Of a stretch of 64,000 nucleotides of DNA, positions 1 to 9,104 are shown in pieces. The stretch is taken from the NCBI RefSeq assembly GCF_021532315.1, contig NZ_JAKGAO010000011.1, positions 310,001 through 374,000 of the forward strand, in the 5' to 3' direction. Numbering within the stretch: position 1 is the stretch's first letter; each line of letters opens with the position of its first letter. The notes under the pieces are model-generated. The model worked only from the letters and a program-made list of their open reading frames with translations, did not search any database and was not told where the DNA came from. Source of the stretch: Paenibacillus tarimensis. GTDB lineage: Bacteria > Bacillota > Bacilli > Paenibacillales > Paenibacillaceae. A program made the translations under genes and the position numbers.

Positions 1-139
1 CCACTAATATCTTCCTCGAAAAATCTTTTTATATTTTGGGTTGTATAATGCACCCCTAAATTTCCTTCATAGTGAAGGGGAAATGATCCACTACAAAAAA
101 ATAATAGAGCGGATGTATTGTTTAAGATCCTTACAAGCT

Positions 140-167
140 CTTGATCCTTTTTTGTCCTTTATATAAT
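140..167 (+). promoter_or_regulatory. Candidate sigma-A promoter of the first lipoprotein gene
   Basis: TTGATC (141-146) and a perfect TATAAT (162-167) are 15-16 bp apart depending on where the -35 box is set. The -10 box lies about 30 bp before the ATG at 198, a normal 5' leader length. Upstream, CCTTCA-tag-TGAAGG (64-78) is a small hairpin that may end transcription entering from outside the window. Confidence 0.45.
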
Positions 168-197
168 ATTTTAACAGTTAGAAAAAGGAGGAACATA

Positions 198-746
198 ATG
201 AAAAAATGTCTTCTAATGTTTTTTTTAGTATTTGTCTTGGCCGGATGTACGAATGATCAAAATTCCAATGAATCTTCCAATTTAAGTAGTAGCAGTTCTA
301 AGGATACAAAGATTGAGGAATTACAGAACGTAAATACTCGTCTCAAAGAACAACTAGAAAATAGCCAGGAAAAGACTAACGACGAGGCACTAAGAGAGAC
401 GCTAAATTTAACATTCAAACTTATTTCAGCCATGGCTTCTAAGGACTATGAGTTTATTGAATCAATCTCTTCTCCCAATGTTGAAGTATCTCGAGAGAAA
501 AACGCTATTTCCATAAAGTCCATAAAAGACGTGAATGACGACTTCGCCGAAGTTGCATTCCTTAATAGCATTAAATTGGAAAACTTAGAGTTTAGAGGAT
601 TTGATTTAACCGATGAAACTCATGCTCGGTTATTTATGGCTGAAATACGCACTACAAAAGGTTCAGAAGGAAACAGTGCATTATACTTTGATTTTGTTCG
701 TTCAGAAGATGGTCGTTGGCTTTTAGAAAGTTTCCTAACGAATTAA
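198..746 (+). CDS. Small lipoprotein of unknown function
   Basis: A 182-residue protein starting at the ATG preceded by AAAAAGGAGGAAC, preferred over an upstream in-frame start. The N-terminus is a lipoprotein signal (two Lys, then a hydrophobic run) ending in LAGC, so Cys is lipidated and the protein sits on the outer face of the membrane. A Ser/Asn-rich linker follows, then a short coiled-coil-like stretch (about residues 45-70), then a roughly 100-residue C-terminal domain ending in a GRWLLESF-like pattern reminiscent of NTF2/DUF4878-type lipoprotein domains. That assignment is a guess from pattern alone. The gene is AT-rich relative to its neighbours and stands alone. Confidence 0.85.
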   Translation: MKKCLLMFFLVFVLAGCTNDQNSNESSNLSSSSSKDTKIEELQNVNTRLKEQLENSQEKTNDEALRETLNLTFKLISAMASKDYEFIESISSPNVEVSREKNAISIKSIKDVNDDFAEVAFLNSIKLENLEFRGFDLTDETHARLFMAEIRTTKGSEGNSALYFDFVRSEDGRWLLESFLTN

Positions 747-902
747 AAACTCGGCGATAATTTCGGAAGCGATATCTTCAGGCGGCAATTAGATACACCT
801 CAATAGTTTCTCTATATCCGGTTGATACAATTGTATGTGTTGCAATTATCGCATTCTCATCCTTATGTTTAGCAGCAGCCAGTAACCGATGTTTTCTGAT
901 CT

Positions 903-1218
903 TCCATTCAACACCATCCAAGGCTAATGCAAACAAGAGAGCGATTGAAGAGTGAAGAAGGCTATGCGCTTTCCGTTCGGCGCATGCATGCCGGAGAGTG
1001 TGTTCGGCCAAATCAAAAATAACCGGAGTTTCCGACGCTTCCTGCTTCAGAACTTACAAAAAGTAAGTTCAGAGATCGGGTAGCTTTCGCTTGCCCATAA
1101 TTTGCTCAAGAAAGCCGCAATTGACCGAAAACAGAGAATGGCGCCTCGGGGATAAGGACCCTGTGACGCCATTTCTGTTGTTAAACGTGATTAGGAGGCT
1201 CAAAAGTCAAATTTTATG
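903..1218 (+). pseudogene. Decayed C-terminal remnant of an IS1182-type transposase
   Basis: Plus-strand reading gives, in successive frames, RERLKSEEGYALSVRRM (to about 985), then ESVFGQIKNNRSFRRFLL and LSLAHNLLKKAA (988-1130), then DPVTPFLLLNVI (about 1157 on). The VFGQIKxNRxFRRF and AHNLLKKAA patterns are what I know from the C-terminus of IS1182-family DDE transposases. Decay is visible: a frameshift near 988, an in-frame TAG at 1081 where Trp is expected, and another frame change near 1150. Nothing upstream of about 900 is recognisable, so the catalytic part is gone. The opposite-strand ORF at 778-1011 is a shadow of this remnant. Confidence 0.7.
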
Positions 1219-1237
1219 ACCCTTTTGAGTCAGCCTC
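1194..1237. repeat. Palindromic hairpin, family copy 1
   Basis: GAGGCTcAAAAGTCA and its near-complement TGACcCTTTTGAGtcAGCCTC flank a short AT centre. It overlaps the end of the IS1182 remnant. Related hairpins with GGGGCTG..CAGCCCC arms and an AAGTCA..TGACTT core lie at 19129-19177 and 50361-50405. It could act as a terminator or be a relic of an IS end. Confidence 0.6.
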
Positions 1238-1434
1238 TTTGTTTATCTTCAGCTGCTTAGACAGCTGCTGACTGGTCTGCAGGTTTCCAGCCGGCCGCTA
1301 GGTGGATAAATTCGGTTCATCCACTGGGGCCTAAGACCAAAGATGTAGACCTGGCTGCGTCCATCTCCCGACGCCAGCAGCTATCGCGATGACTTATACT
1401 GATGGCAAACGTAATGAAGAGAGGGAGATCACTC

Positions 1435-1587
1435 ATGTTGAACGTATACGCGGCTGAGATGCGCATGAGACAGCAAAAGCAGCAGCTGGATTCCGTTACA
1501 AGACTCGCCTGGAGGTGGTTTGGCAAACAATCCTTCTGTGTACGCTGCCTCTTCGGGGAACGGAATAAGGAAATCAGCGTGGACTAG
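1435..1587 (+). CDS. Possible small hydrophilic protein, unrecognised
   Basis: A 50-codon ORF whose ATG follows GAGGGAG at a suitable distance. The predicted peptide starts MLNVYAAEMRMRQQKQQ, helical and charged, then a Trp-rich patch and a Cys-containing tail. I do not recognise it. The tail after about residue 33 looks less protein-like and might follow a frameshift. It precedes the histidine kinase gene on the same strand by about 130 bp. Opposite-strand ORFs across this stretch lack ribosome sites. Confidence 0.35.
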   Translation: MLNVYAAEMRMRQQKQQLDSVTRLAWRWFGKQSFCVRCLFGERNKEISVD

Positions 1588-1719
1588 ATCATCCCACACA
1601 GCGGTATAGACGACTAAATACTCCGCCGCTTGCGATTCCACGATAATTGAGGCTTCTCAGGCACTTCCGCAATAGAGTATGCTAAGTCTAATGAGCAACA
1701 GCAGGAAGAGGTGGATTAG

Positions 1720-3363
1720 ATGCAGGAAGACGTCAAGCTTCATGAGGCGGAGCTCTTGCGCGAGATCGCCGAGACGATCAATGGCACGTACGATATGACG
1801 CAGATGCTGGACCTTGTGCTGGCAAAGCTGCTCGAATTAACCGGCCTTCAAACGGGATGGGTGTTCCTGCTCCGCAACCAAACAGCGATGTCCTTCAGCT
1901 GTGCTGCGGATGCATGTCTGCCGCCAGCTCTCACCGTTAACGACAAAGAACCTCTTAGAGAAGGCGACTGCTGGTGTATAGACCGGTTTAAGGACGGACG
2001 ACTCAAGCGGGCGGTAAATATTCTCAATTGTAAAAGAATCGAAGATGCCATACTCCTCAAACGCGGCGATACCGGGAATCTGACGCATCATGCCACGATC
2101 CCGCTTCGTTCCGGCGATAAGCTGTTCGGGATACTAAATGTCGCTTCCCCAGGCAAGACAGTGTTCAGCGAGGAAGAGCTGGCGCTGCTGCAATCCGTGT
2201 CGTATCAGGTTGGTACGGCGGCTCACCGTATTCAGCTCTTCGGCCAGGAACGGAAGCGAGCGGCTCTGTTCGAGAAGCTTGGAACAGCAACCCGGGAACT
2301 GCGCGCCATAACGGAGCCCGAGCGGATAGCGGCAGAAATCGTCCGTATTGCAGGCACGACCTTCGGTTGGTCGAATGCAGCGCTGTGGATGCGTGAGAAC
2401 CAGGGACTCTTCCTGCATGCCTCTTATGAAGAGGGAGAGGTGACCATACCCGCAACTGGCAGTCCCAAGCATTCCTGCGAACTGCTGGAGATGGTTCTGA
2501 ATCAACAGGAGCCTCTTAACCTGCAGGAGCCCGTGGAGCCCCAGCTGCTGCCTTCCTCCAAGCCCGTCCGCAGCGCGGCTGTCGTCCCTCTGCTCCTGCA
2601 GGGAAAACCAATCGGCGCCCTGGCCGCAGGACATGCAAGCGATGAGCCGTTCGATGCAGCCGACACGGAAGTGTTGGCGGCGTTATCCGCACATGCGGCC
2701 CAGACCTATGACAGCGCCAGACTGCAGGAACAAGGCCGGGCGCTCGCCCGATGGGAGGAGCGAAACCGTATTGCCCGGGATCTTCATGACTCGGTATCCC
2801 AGATGCTGTTCTCGCTTCAGCTGCATGCCCGGGGTCTGGAGAATGTGCTCCAGGAAAGCCCGGAAGGCACCCGGCAAGCTGTTCGCGAGGTCGGCCGGCT
2901 CTCCCGTGAAGCGCTGGCAGAGATGAGGGCCATGATCCGGCAGCTTCGGCCGCCCGGCCTTGAAGAAGGTCTGCTGACCGGTCTATCGCGATATGGGACG
3001 TCGATTGGGCTGCAGATCTCATGCAGTGCCTCCTCACAGCTGGCACATATGCCAGAAAGCACCGAAGTCACCTTATGGCGTATTGGGCAGGAAGCGTTGA
3101 ATAACGTCAGCAAGCACGCCGGTGTTGACCGCGCCTCTATTTCGCTCGTTATTGATTCCGCCAGCGTTGTCATGACCGTCTCCGATGATGGGGCCGGAAT
3201 TGAATCCGGAGCGGGCAGTCCCGGCTTCGGCTTATCCATCATGCGAGAACGTGCAGAAGCTGCCGGAGGAACAGTCACATGGATAAGCTCACCCCGCGAA
3301 GGCACAAGCGTGCTGGTCCGACTGCCGCTCACGGAGCAGATTCGACAGGGAGGAAACCTGTAA
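1720..3363 (+). CDS. yhcY: Soluble GAF-domain sensor histidine kinase, YhcY/AirS-like
   Basis: A 547-residue kinase with no membrane segment. Two GAF domains (about 15-170 and 185-335) precede a HisKA_3 dimerisation/phosphoacceptor region with RDLHDS (His356) and an HATPase domain (N box EALNNVSKHA, then DDGAG and GFGLSIMRERA). It should autophosphorylate and pass phosphate to the NarL-type regulator that follows. The first GAF domain is Cys-rich: C61, C66, C84, C86 and C104. In S. aureus AirS a GAF domain binds an oxygen-sensitive [2Fe-2S] cluster, so redox or oxygen sensing is a reasonable inference. Gene order kinase-regulator-FMN reductase matches B. subtilis yhcY-yhcZ-yhdA. The stop overlaps the next start (TAATG). 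Confidence 0.9.
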   Translation: MQEDVKLHEAELLREIAETINGTYDMTQMLDLVLAKLLELTGLQTGWVFLLRNQTAMSFSCAADACLPPALTVNDKEPLREGDCWCIDRFKDGRLKRAVNILNCKRIEDAILLKRGDTGNLTHHATIPLRSGDKLFGILNVASPGKTVFSEEELALLQSVSYQVGTAAHRIQLFGQERKRAALFEKLGTATRELRAITEPERIAAEIVRIAGTTFGWSNAALWMRENQGLFLHASYEEGEVTIPATGSPKHSCELLEMVLNQQEPLNLQEPVEPQLLPSSKPVRSAAVVPLLLQGKPIGALAAGHASDEPFDAADTEVLAALSAHAAQTYDSARLQEQGRALARWEERNRIARDLHDSVSQMLFSLQLHARGLENVLQESPEGTRQAVREVGRLSREALAEMRAMIRQLRPPGLEEGLLTGLSRYGTSIGLQISCSASSQLAHMPESTEVTLWRIGQEALNNVSKHAGVDRASISLVIDSASVVMTVSDDGAGIESGAGSPGFGLSIMRERAEAAGGTVTWISSPREGTSVLVRLPLTEQIRQGGNL

Positions 3364-4025
3364 TGACAACCATACGTGTGCTCCTTGCAGATGATCATGC
3401 GATTGTCCGTCAAGGGTTGCTCTTCTATCTGGGGATGCAGAAGGATCTGCAGATGGTAGGTGAAGCCGCGAACGGCCAAGAAGCCGTGGAGCTGGCCGGC
3501 AGACTACAGCCTGATGTCGTGCTGATGGACTTATTCATGCCAGTCATGAACGGCGTTGAAGCGACGAGGGATATCCGGTTACAGCATCCCGATATGATGA
3601 TTATCGTGCTTACCTCATCTTCGGATCAGGATCACGTTCTCTCTGCAATTAAGGCCGGCGCGAACGGGTACATCCTGAAGGATGCTGATCCTGCCGAAAT
3701 TGCGGATGCCATCCGCGGAGCCTACGCCGGTCTGCCGCAGCTGCATCCTGCAGCAGCGGCTCAACTGATGCAGCATGTGGCTGCCGATACCCGGCAAGCG
3801 CCAATATCGTCTGGTCATGCGCTTGTCGAAGTGCTGACCGTCCGGGAGAAGGAAATTCTCCAATACATTGCACAAGGCAACAGCAATAAGGAAATCGCCG
3901 CCACCTGCGGGATTGCAGAGAAGACCGTTAAAACCCATGTAAGCAACCTGCTCAGCAAGCTTGGTCTTGCCGACCGAACTCAAGCCGCATTGTACGCAGT
4001 CAAATACGGCCTTGTTGAGATTTAA
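3363..4025 (+). CDS. yhcZ: NarL/LuxR-type response regulator, YhcZ-like
   Basis: 220 residues: receiver domain (1-120) with the acidic pair D10/D11, phosphoacceptor D56 in LMDLFMP and a conserved Lys in LKDADP, then a LuxR-type HTH (about 155-215) with the VLTVREKEILQYIAQG and NKEIA patterns. The ATG shares one base with the kinase stop, so the two are translationally coupled; an earlier in-frame start inside the kinase gene has no ribosome site. It should be phosphorylated by the upstream kinase and act on DNA as a dimer. Targets cannot be read here; the downstream FMN reductase is the natural first candidate. Confidence 0.92.
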   Translation: MTTIRVLLADDHAIVRQGLLFYLGMQKDLQMVGEAANGQEAVELAGRLQPDVVLMDLFMPVMNGVEATRDIRLQHPDMMIIVLTSSSDQDHVLSAIKAGANGYILKDADPAEIADAIRGAYAGLPQLHPAAAAQLMQHVAADTRQAPISSGHALVEVLTVREKEILQYIAQGNSNKEIAATCGIAEKTVKTHVSNLLSKLGLADRTQAALYAVKYGLVEI

Positions 4026-4065
4026 ATTGAAATACCACAACCTTACCGTAAAGGACGGATGACCG

Positions 4066-4611
4066 ATGAAGATAACCCTTCTCGCAGGCAGCAACCGGAA
4101 GGATGCCACAAGTACGAAATTACTGCACTACATGCGCACACGGTTGCGGGCCGAGGGCATTGAAGGCTTATTAATCGATTTGTATGAGACTCCGCTGCCC
4201 TTCTATTCGGCAGATGAAACGAGCAGCCATCCTCATGTGAAGCAGCTGCTTGAAGCCGTCAGCCAGGCCGATGGACTTGTTCTCGCAACACCGGAATACC
4301 ACGGCTCCATATCGGGCGTGCTGAAGAACGCACTTGATTATGTGAGCGGCAGTATCGTCAGCGGCAAGCCCGTCCTGTCCGTAAGCTCAGCAGGCGGAGC
4401 TGTTGGCGTCAGCTCCCTTACGCAGCTGCAGGCCATTGTGCGCAATCTGCACGGCATCAACAGCCCGGAGTGGATCTCGATCGGCAGCAGCCAACGATTT
4501 TTTGACGAGGACGGAGCCCCATTGGATGAGCCGACACGTGTCCGGGTAGAGCATGCGCTGAATCAATTTATCCGGCTTACAGCTGCCTTAAAGCCCAGTG
4601 CAGAGCTGTAA
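4066..4611 (+). CDS. yhdA: NAD(P)H-dependent FMN reductase / azoreductase family
   Basis: A 181-residue flavodoxin-fold protein with the family's phosphate loop GSNRKDATS near the N-terminus and TPEYHGSISGVLKNALDY in the middle, the usual FMN-binding signature of NADPH-dependent FMN reductases (PF03358). Length is normal. AAAGGA precedes the start. It follows the response regulator by 40 bp, probably the same transcript. The B. subtilis counterpart in the same position is azobenzene reductase YhdA. Its likely role is to reduce FMN, quinones or azo compounds with NADPH in the cytoplasm, consistent with a redox-sensing kinase upstream. Confidence 0.88.
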   Translation: MKITLLAGSNRKDATSTKLLHYMRTRLRAEGIEGLLIDLYETPLPFYSADETSSHPHVKQLLEAVSQADGLVLATPEYHGSISGVLKNALDYVSGSIVSGKPVLSVSSAGGAVGVSSLTQLQAIVRNLHGINSPEWISIGSSQRFFDEDGAPLDEPTRVRVEHALNQFIRLTAALKPSAEL

Positions 4612-4660
4612 ACGAAATGAAAAGTAATAAAGCTCGTCTGCCAGCATACAGCAACACGCA

Positions 4661-4688
4661 AAGGACCGCCCTGCTGAGGGCGGTCCTT
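4661..4688. terminator. Bidirectional terminator between yhdA-like gene and ptsI
   Basis: AAGGACCGCCCT-gctg-AGGGCGGTCCTT is a perfect 12-bp stem with a 4-base loop, placed between two convergent genes. U-runs are short on both sides. Confidence 0.8.
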
Positions 4689-4744
4689 GTACGTTCTAGC
4701 CATCTATATAAATGTATGCGCAAACTGCTTCAGACTAACGCTTA

Positions 4745-6466
4745 TTACTGCTTCGTACCTGCAAACTGCTCCACCAGCTGGACGACTTCCTCGGCTGTGC
4801 TCTTCTGTAGCGCCTGCTCGGCCAGCTTCTGCATCTCGGCATGCGACAGCTTGGAAATCTGCGTACGTGCCGGCAGAATCGACGTGGCGCTCATACTGAA
4901 TTCATCCAGGCCCAGACCCAGCAGAATCGGAATCGCTGTTGAATCGCCCGCCATCTCGCCGCACATGCCGACCCAGCGGCCTTCCTTATGGGCTGCGTCG
5001 ATCACGAGCTTAATGAGCCGGATAATTGCCGGATTATAGGGCTGGTACAGATAAGAGACGCGCTCATTCATGCGGTCGGCCGCCATCGTGTACTGGATCA
5101 GGTCATTGGTTCCGATACTGAAGAAGTCCACTTCCTTCGCGAATTGGTCCGCCAGTACCGCTGTAGAAGGGATTTCTACCATAATGCCGAGCTGGATTTC
5201 ATCCGATACCGGAATGTCTTCCTGCTTCAGCTTCTCCTTCTCCTCCAGCAAAATCGCTTTCGCCTGACGGAATTCATCCAGCGTGGCAATCATCGGGAAC
5301 ATAATCCGCAGGTTGCCGTATACACTCGCGCGGAGCAGCGCTCTCAGCTGGGTGCGGAAGATATCCTGCTGGTCCAGGCACAGACGTACAGCACGGTAAC
5401 CGAGGAACGGGTTCATCTCCTTCGGCAGCTGCAGATAGGAAAGCTCCTTGTCCCCGCCGATATCGAGCGTACGAACGACAACCGGCTTACCTTCCATTTT
5501 CTCCAGCACAGTCCGGTAGGCATTGAACTGATCCTTCTCGCTCGGAAGCTTGTCACGGCCCATATACAGAAACTCCGTCCGGTACAGGCCAACCGCTTCA
5601 CCGCCGTTATCCAGCACACCCGTCACATCGTTAGGCGTCCCGATATTGGCAGCCAGCTCTACATGATGTCCATCAGCCGACACCGTCGGCTTATCCTTCA
5701 GCTTAGCCCATTCAATCTTCTGCTCTTCATAGCGCCGCTGCTTCTCGCGGTATGAAGCAACCGTCTCCTCATCCGGGTTGATGAGCACTACGCCATCAAG
5801 CCCGTCAAGAATCAGCAGGTCGCCGTCCTTAACTTCATCCAGAATATTCTTCGTGCCGACAACTGCCGGTATTTCGAGCGAACGGGCCATGATCGCTGAA
5901 TGCGAGGTCCGCCCTCCAATATTCGTGGCAAAGCCCTTCACATAGTTGCGGTCCAGCTGCGCTGTCTCCGATGGAGTGAGGTCAACCGCAACCAGCACAA
6001 CCTCTTCCTGGATGGCGCTCAGATCGGTAATCTTCACACCCTGAATATGTGCCAGCACGCGCTTCGTTACATCCCGCATATCGGCAGCACGCTCACGCAG
6101 GTACGCGCTTTTGTTGTTCTCGAACATCGAGATGAACATATCGGCTACTTCCTTAAGCGCATAATCCGCGTTCACTTTCTCGCTGCTGATTTTGTCACGG
6201 ACAGGTCCAATTAGTTCAGGGTCCTGCAGGATGAGCAGATGCGATTCGAAAATCTCCGCTTTCTTCTCGCCCATCTGCTGCAGCGTGCGCTCCTTCAGGA
6301 GCTGGACCTCGGCCATGGATTGCTCCAGGGCCTGGTCCAGTTTGGCGAGCTCCGCTTCCGGCTGCTCGACCGTCCGCTTCTCGACAGTGAGGTGAACCTC
6401 TTCCATGCGGAAGGCTTTAGCAACCGCAATGCCGGCCGCTGCTGCGATCCCTTGAACGTTACTCAT
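4745..6466 (-). CDS. ptsI: PTS enzyme I (phosphoenolpyruvate-protein phosphotransferase)
   Basis: 573 residues, the normal enzyme I size. It takes phosphate from PEP and passes it to HPr in the cytoplasm. The N-terminal HPr-binding and phosphohistidine domain carries [12 protein letters not shown] with active-site His189; the C-terminal PEP-binding barrel contains [14 protein letters not shown] and the GMCGEMAGD motif. I chose ATG 6466: it overlaps the ptsH stop by 8 bases (ATGAGTAA), the usual coupling, whereas the longer ORF runs back into ptsH in another frame. It is the last gene of ptsG-ptsH-ptsI and is followed by a terminator. Confidence 0.97.
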   Translation of the reverse strand: MSNVQGIAAAAGIAVAKAFRMEEVHLTVEKRTVEQPEAELAKLDQALEQSMAEVQLLKERTLQQMGEKKAEIFESHLLILQDPELIGPVRDKISSEKVNADYALKEVADMFISMFENNKSAYLRERAADMRDVTKRVLAHIQGVKITDLSAIQEEVVLVAVDLTPSETAQLDRNYVKGFATNIGGRTSHSAIMARSLEIPAVVGTKNILDEVKDGDLLILDGLDGVVLINPDEETVASYREKQRRYEEQKIEWAKLKDKPTVSADGHHVELAANIGTPNDVTGVLDNGGEAVGLYRTEFLYMGRDKLPSEKDQFNAYRTVLEKMEGKPVVVRTLDIGGDKELSYLQLPKEMNPFLGYRAVRLCLDQQDIFRTQLRALLRASVYGNLRIMFPMIATLDEFRQAKAILLEEKEKLKQEDIPVSDEIQLGIMVEIPSTAVLADQFAKEVDFFSIGTNDLIQYTMAADRMNERVSYLYQPYNPAIIRLIKLVIDAAHKEGRWVGMCGEMAGDSTAIPILLGLGLDEFSMSATSILPARTQISKLSHAEMQKLAEQALQKSTAEEVVQLVEQFAGTKQ

Positions 6467-6734
6467 ACACTTCCCCAAGCCCTTCTTTAACGAACACCTC
6501 TTCAAGCGCTGGGATAACCTGTGCTTCGTCTTCGCCTTCCGCGATGAACGTAATTTCGTCACCTGGCTCCAGTCCGAAGGAAAGAACGCCCAGAATCGAT
6601 TTCATCGTTACCTTCTTGCCCAGTGCTTCTGCAAATACTTCAGACTTGAATTTATTGGCTGTATTCACCAGGGCAGTAGCAGGACGTGCGTGGATACCGT
6701 CTTCGTCTGTTACTCTGAATTTCTTCTGTTGCAT
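6459..6734 (-). CDS. ptsH: HPr phosphocarrier protein
   Basis: 91 residues with both regulatory sites of Gram-positive HPr: His15 in GIHARPAT, phosphorylated by enzyme I, and Ser46 in [10 protein letters not shown], the HPr kinase site used for CcpA-dependent catabolite repression. AAGGAG stands 10 bases before the ATG. It lies 30 bp after ptsG and overlaps ptsI, so it shares the ptsG transcript; whether it has its own promoter cannot be told from sequence. Confidence 0.97.
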   Translation of the reverse strand: MQQKKFRVTDEDGIHARPATALVNTANKFKSEVFAEALGKKVTMKSILGVLSFGLEPGDEITFIAEGEDEAQVIPALEEVFVKEGLGEVYE

Positions 6735-6764
6735 GGGTAATCAGCTCCTTAACTTAAGTTTTTA

Positions 6765-8807
6765 TTATGGTTTGCGAATCGTGATGATGTTCTTCGTGCC
6801 CGCTGTAACCGGGCCTGTCTTGTTCAGGACAACCGATGCGCCTTCAGGCAGGTTCGTGAAAATAATCGGTGTCATAATGGACGGCGCATTCGCTTTGATG
6901 AATTCCAGGTCGGCCTCCATGATCGGCTGGCCAGCCTTCACTTCGTCTCCCTCTTTCACCAGGATGTTAAAGCCCTGTCCCTTTAATTTAACCGTATTGA
7001 TCCCGAAATGTACCAGCACTTCCTTGCCTGCCTTCGAACGGATGCCAATGGCATGCTTTCTCGGGAATACGTTATACACCGTTCCGTTAACCGGCGACAC
7101 AACATTTCCGTCCTGCGGAAGCACTGCAAAGCCATCGCCTGTCATCCGGTTCGAGAATACTTCGTCCGGCACTTCGGATATATCCTTAATCTCGCCATTG
7201 ACCGGCGCAACAATCTCTTCATCCATCATCAGGTCACAGGCTTCCCCGGCTGGTTCCGCTGCTGCTTCCGCCGGCGTTACCGGCTCTGGTGTTTTACCCG
7301 CGATGACATCCTGAATCTGTGTCTTCAGCGTATCGGAGCGTGTGCCGAAGATGGCCTGGATGTTGTTGCCGACCTCGAGAACCCCGGCAGCACCAAGCTG
7401 CTTCAGACGCTCCTTATCCACTTCCGCAGGTGTCTTCACTTGTACCCGCAGACGTGTTATACAAGCATCCAGGCTTGCGATGTTAGCCGCTCCGCCCAGT
7501 GCGGCAAGAACGTTGCGAGGCAGCTCTCCTGCTTCACCCTTGGCTTCGCCGCCTTCCGATTCAACCGCGTCTTCCCGGCCCGGCGTCTTGAGGTTGAACT
7601 TGCGAATTGCAAACCGGAAGCCGAAGTAGTAGATGACAGCAAAGGCCAGACCGACCGGAATAACCAGCCACCAGGCGGTACGATTCTGAATGACACCATA
7701 GAGCAGGAAGTCAATGACACCGCCCGAAAATGTCATCCCGATCTTCACGTTCAGAATTTCCATGATCATGAAGGAGAGACCCGCGAAGATCGCGTGAATA
7801 CCAAACAGGACAGGCGCTACGAACAGGAACGTAAATTCGAGCGGTTCTGTAATACCTGTCAGGAAAGAAGTCAGAGCGGCCGAGCCCATGATACCGGCCA
7901 CAATCTTCTTGCGCTCCGGTCTTGCTTCATGGTACATAGCCAGCGCTGCCGCAGGCAGACCGAACATCATGAAGGCAAACTTACCAACCATGAAGGTACC
8001 GGCAGTAAGCTCAACGCCATCCTTCAGCTGAGCGAAGAATATCTTCTGGTCACCGCGCACGATCTCACCCGCGCTGTTGACATATTCACCGAATTCGAAC
8101 CAGAACGGGGAATAGAAGATATGGTGCAGACCAAACGGTATTAAGCTTCGTTCGATAACACCGAAAATAAACGCGGACAGCGTCAGATTGGTGCTGACCA
8201 AACTTTCCGAGAAATAGTTCAGACCGTTTTGAATCGGCGGCCACACGAAGATCATGACAATACCGAGAAGCAGCGCTGAACCCGCCGTAACGATTGGAAC
8301 GAACCGCTTACCTGCGAAGAAGCCGAGATAAGACGGCAGCTCGATCTTGAAGAACCGGTTATACATAGCAGCAGCCAGTATACCAATGATAATACCGCCG
8401 AAAACCCCGGTCTGCATCGTACTAATGCCCAGAATATTCGCGTAACCGGCATCGTTGGCCACCATATCCGGTGTAACTTCCATAAGAACGCCCATCGTGA
8501 CGTTCAAGATCAAATAACCGACTATCGCCGCAAGCGCAGCAACACCTTCTCCCCCTGCCAAACCGACGGCTACACCGACGGCAAAGAGCAAGGACAGGTT
8601 GGCGAAGACAATATCCCCCGCTTCTTCCATAACGTGTGCAATCATCTGAACCCAGTTGGCTTCCAGTGCTGGTGCCATAGCCAGGAGATCCGGATTGCTC
8701 AAGACGTTACCGAGTGCCAGCAGGATACCTGCGGCAGGAAGGATTGCCACCGGCAGCATGACTGCCCGTCCAACCTTTTGGAGAACTCCAAAAAACTTCT
8801 TGAACAT
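6765..8807 (-). CDS. ptsG: Glucose-specific PTS enzyme IICBA
   Basis: A 680-residue membrane permease that imports and phosphorylates glucose. Order is IIC (about 1-405, multi-spanning, with the GITEP motif near 318), IIB (about 430-505, phospho-acceptor C449 in DACITRLR), and a linker rich in Ala/Glu/Pro to IIA (about 535-670, active His600 in VLVHFGINTVKL). IICBA order and length match B. subtilis PtsG. The start is ATG 8807, preceded by GGGGGAAG; the longer ORF adds 13 residues without a ribosome site. Expression is set by the GlcT RAT/terminator leader upstream. First gene of the ptsGHI transcript. Confidence 0.95.
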   Translation of the reverse strand: MFKKFFGVLQKVGRAVMLPVAILPAAGILLALGNVLSNPDLLAMAPALEANWVQMIAHVMEEAGDIVFANLSLLFAVGVAVGLAGGEGVAALAAIVGYLILNVTMGVLMEVTPDMVANDAGYANILGISTMQTGVFGGIIIGILAAAMYNRFFKIELPSYLGFFAGKRFVPIVTAGSALLLGIVMIFVWPPIQNGLNYFSESLVSTNLTLSAFIFGVIERSLIPFGLHHIFYSPFWFEFGEYVNSAGEIVRGDQKIFFAQLKDGVELTAGTFMVGKFAFMMFGLPAAALAMYHEARPERKKIVAGIMGSAALTSFLTGITEPLEFTFLFVAPVLFGIHAIFAGLSFMIMEILNVKIGMTFSGGVIDFLLYGVIQNRTAWWLVIPVGLAFAVIYYFGFRFAIRKFNLKTPGREDAVESEGGEAKGEAGELPRNVLAALGGAANIASLDACITRLRVQVKTPAEVDKERLKQLGAAGVLEVGNNIQAIFGTRSDTLKTQIQDVIAGKTPEPVTPAEAAAEPAGEACDLMMDEEIVAPVNGEIKDISEVPDEVFSNRMTGDGFAVLPQDGNVVSPVNGTVYNVFPRKHAIGIRSKAGKEVLVHFGINTVKLKGQGFNILVKEGDEVKAGQPIMEADLEFIKANAPSIMTPIIFTNLPEGASVVLNKTGPVTAGTKNIITIRKP

Positions 8808-8862
8808 TGGATTTCTTCCCCCTAATATCGTAATTTCCCTCGGCATTCACGACAACAACACA

Positions 8863-8979
8863 AAAAGGCATGAGAGTACAAGGGATTCATAACGAAACAA
8901 CATGTTCGTAGGTATAATACCCCGATTAAGGGCTTTTTACCTGTTTGTTGTTCCTAAGAATCCTTGGACTTCTCATGCC
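8863..8979 (-). terminator. Leader terminator of ptsG, controlled by GlcT
   Basis: On the minus strand GGCATGAGA...AAGG.ATTC (8958-8979) pairs with GAATCCCTTG...TCTCATGCC (8865-8887), followed by TTTTTGT. The loop holds further pairing (AGGTA/TACCT, CCC/GGG, AACAAC/GTTGTT). The 5' arm overlaps the RAT, so RAT folding would exclude the terminator, as in known PRD antitermination systems. Confidence 0.85.
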
Positions 8980-8998
8980 TGATCGAATCAGTTACACG
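8971..8998 (-). promoter_or_regulatory. Ribonucleic antiterminator (RAT) for GlcT
   Basis: The minus-strand sequence contains GTGTAACTGATTCGATCAGG followed by CATGAG, which closely resembles the RAT of Bacillus ptsG-type leaders as I know it. It partly overlaps the 5' arm of the leader terminator. The glcT gene lies directly upstream on the same strand. Confidence 0.85.
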
Positions 8999-9042
8999 AT
9001 TTTATGAAATTGTAGTGACTGCAAAGGATAAGTGCAATAGTG

Positions 9043-9072
9043 ATTATAGCATCGTTAAACTTTTATAGACAA
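9043..9072 (-). promoter_or_regulatory. ptsG: ptsG promoter
   Basis: On the minus strand TTGTCT (9067-9072) and TATAAT (9043-9048) are separated by 18 bp. The start point would fall about 40 bases before the RAT, leaving a leader of roughly 230 bases. Confidence 0.7.
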
Positions 9073-9104
9073 CCTTCGTCATAAAACGTTCACATTTTAC
9101 ATAA

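Noticed and set aside
778-1011. 77-residue ORF on the minus strand
   Set aside because: It has a TTG start without a ribosome site and lies antisense to a recognisable IS1182 transposase tail.
1317-1641. Minus-strand ORFs of 69-70 residues
   Set aside because: No ribosome sites, low-complexity Leu/Cys content and overlap with a better plus-strand ORF.
7008-8144. 378-residue plus-strand ORF
   Set aside because: Shadow of ptsG; no domain pattern and no ribosome site.
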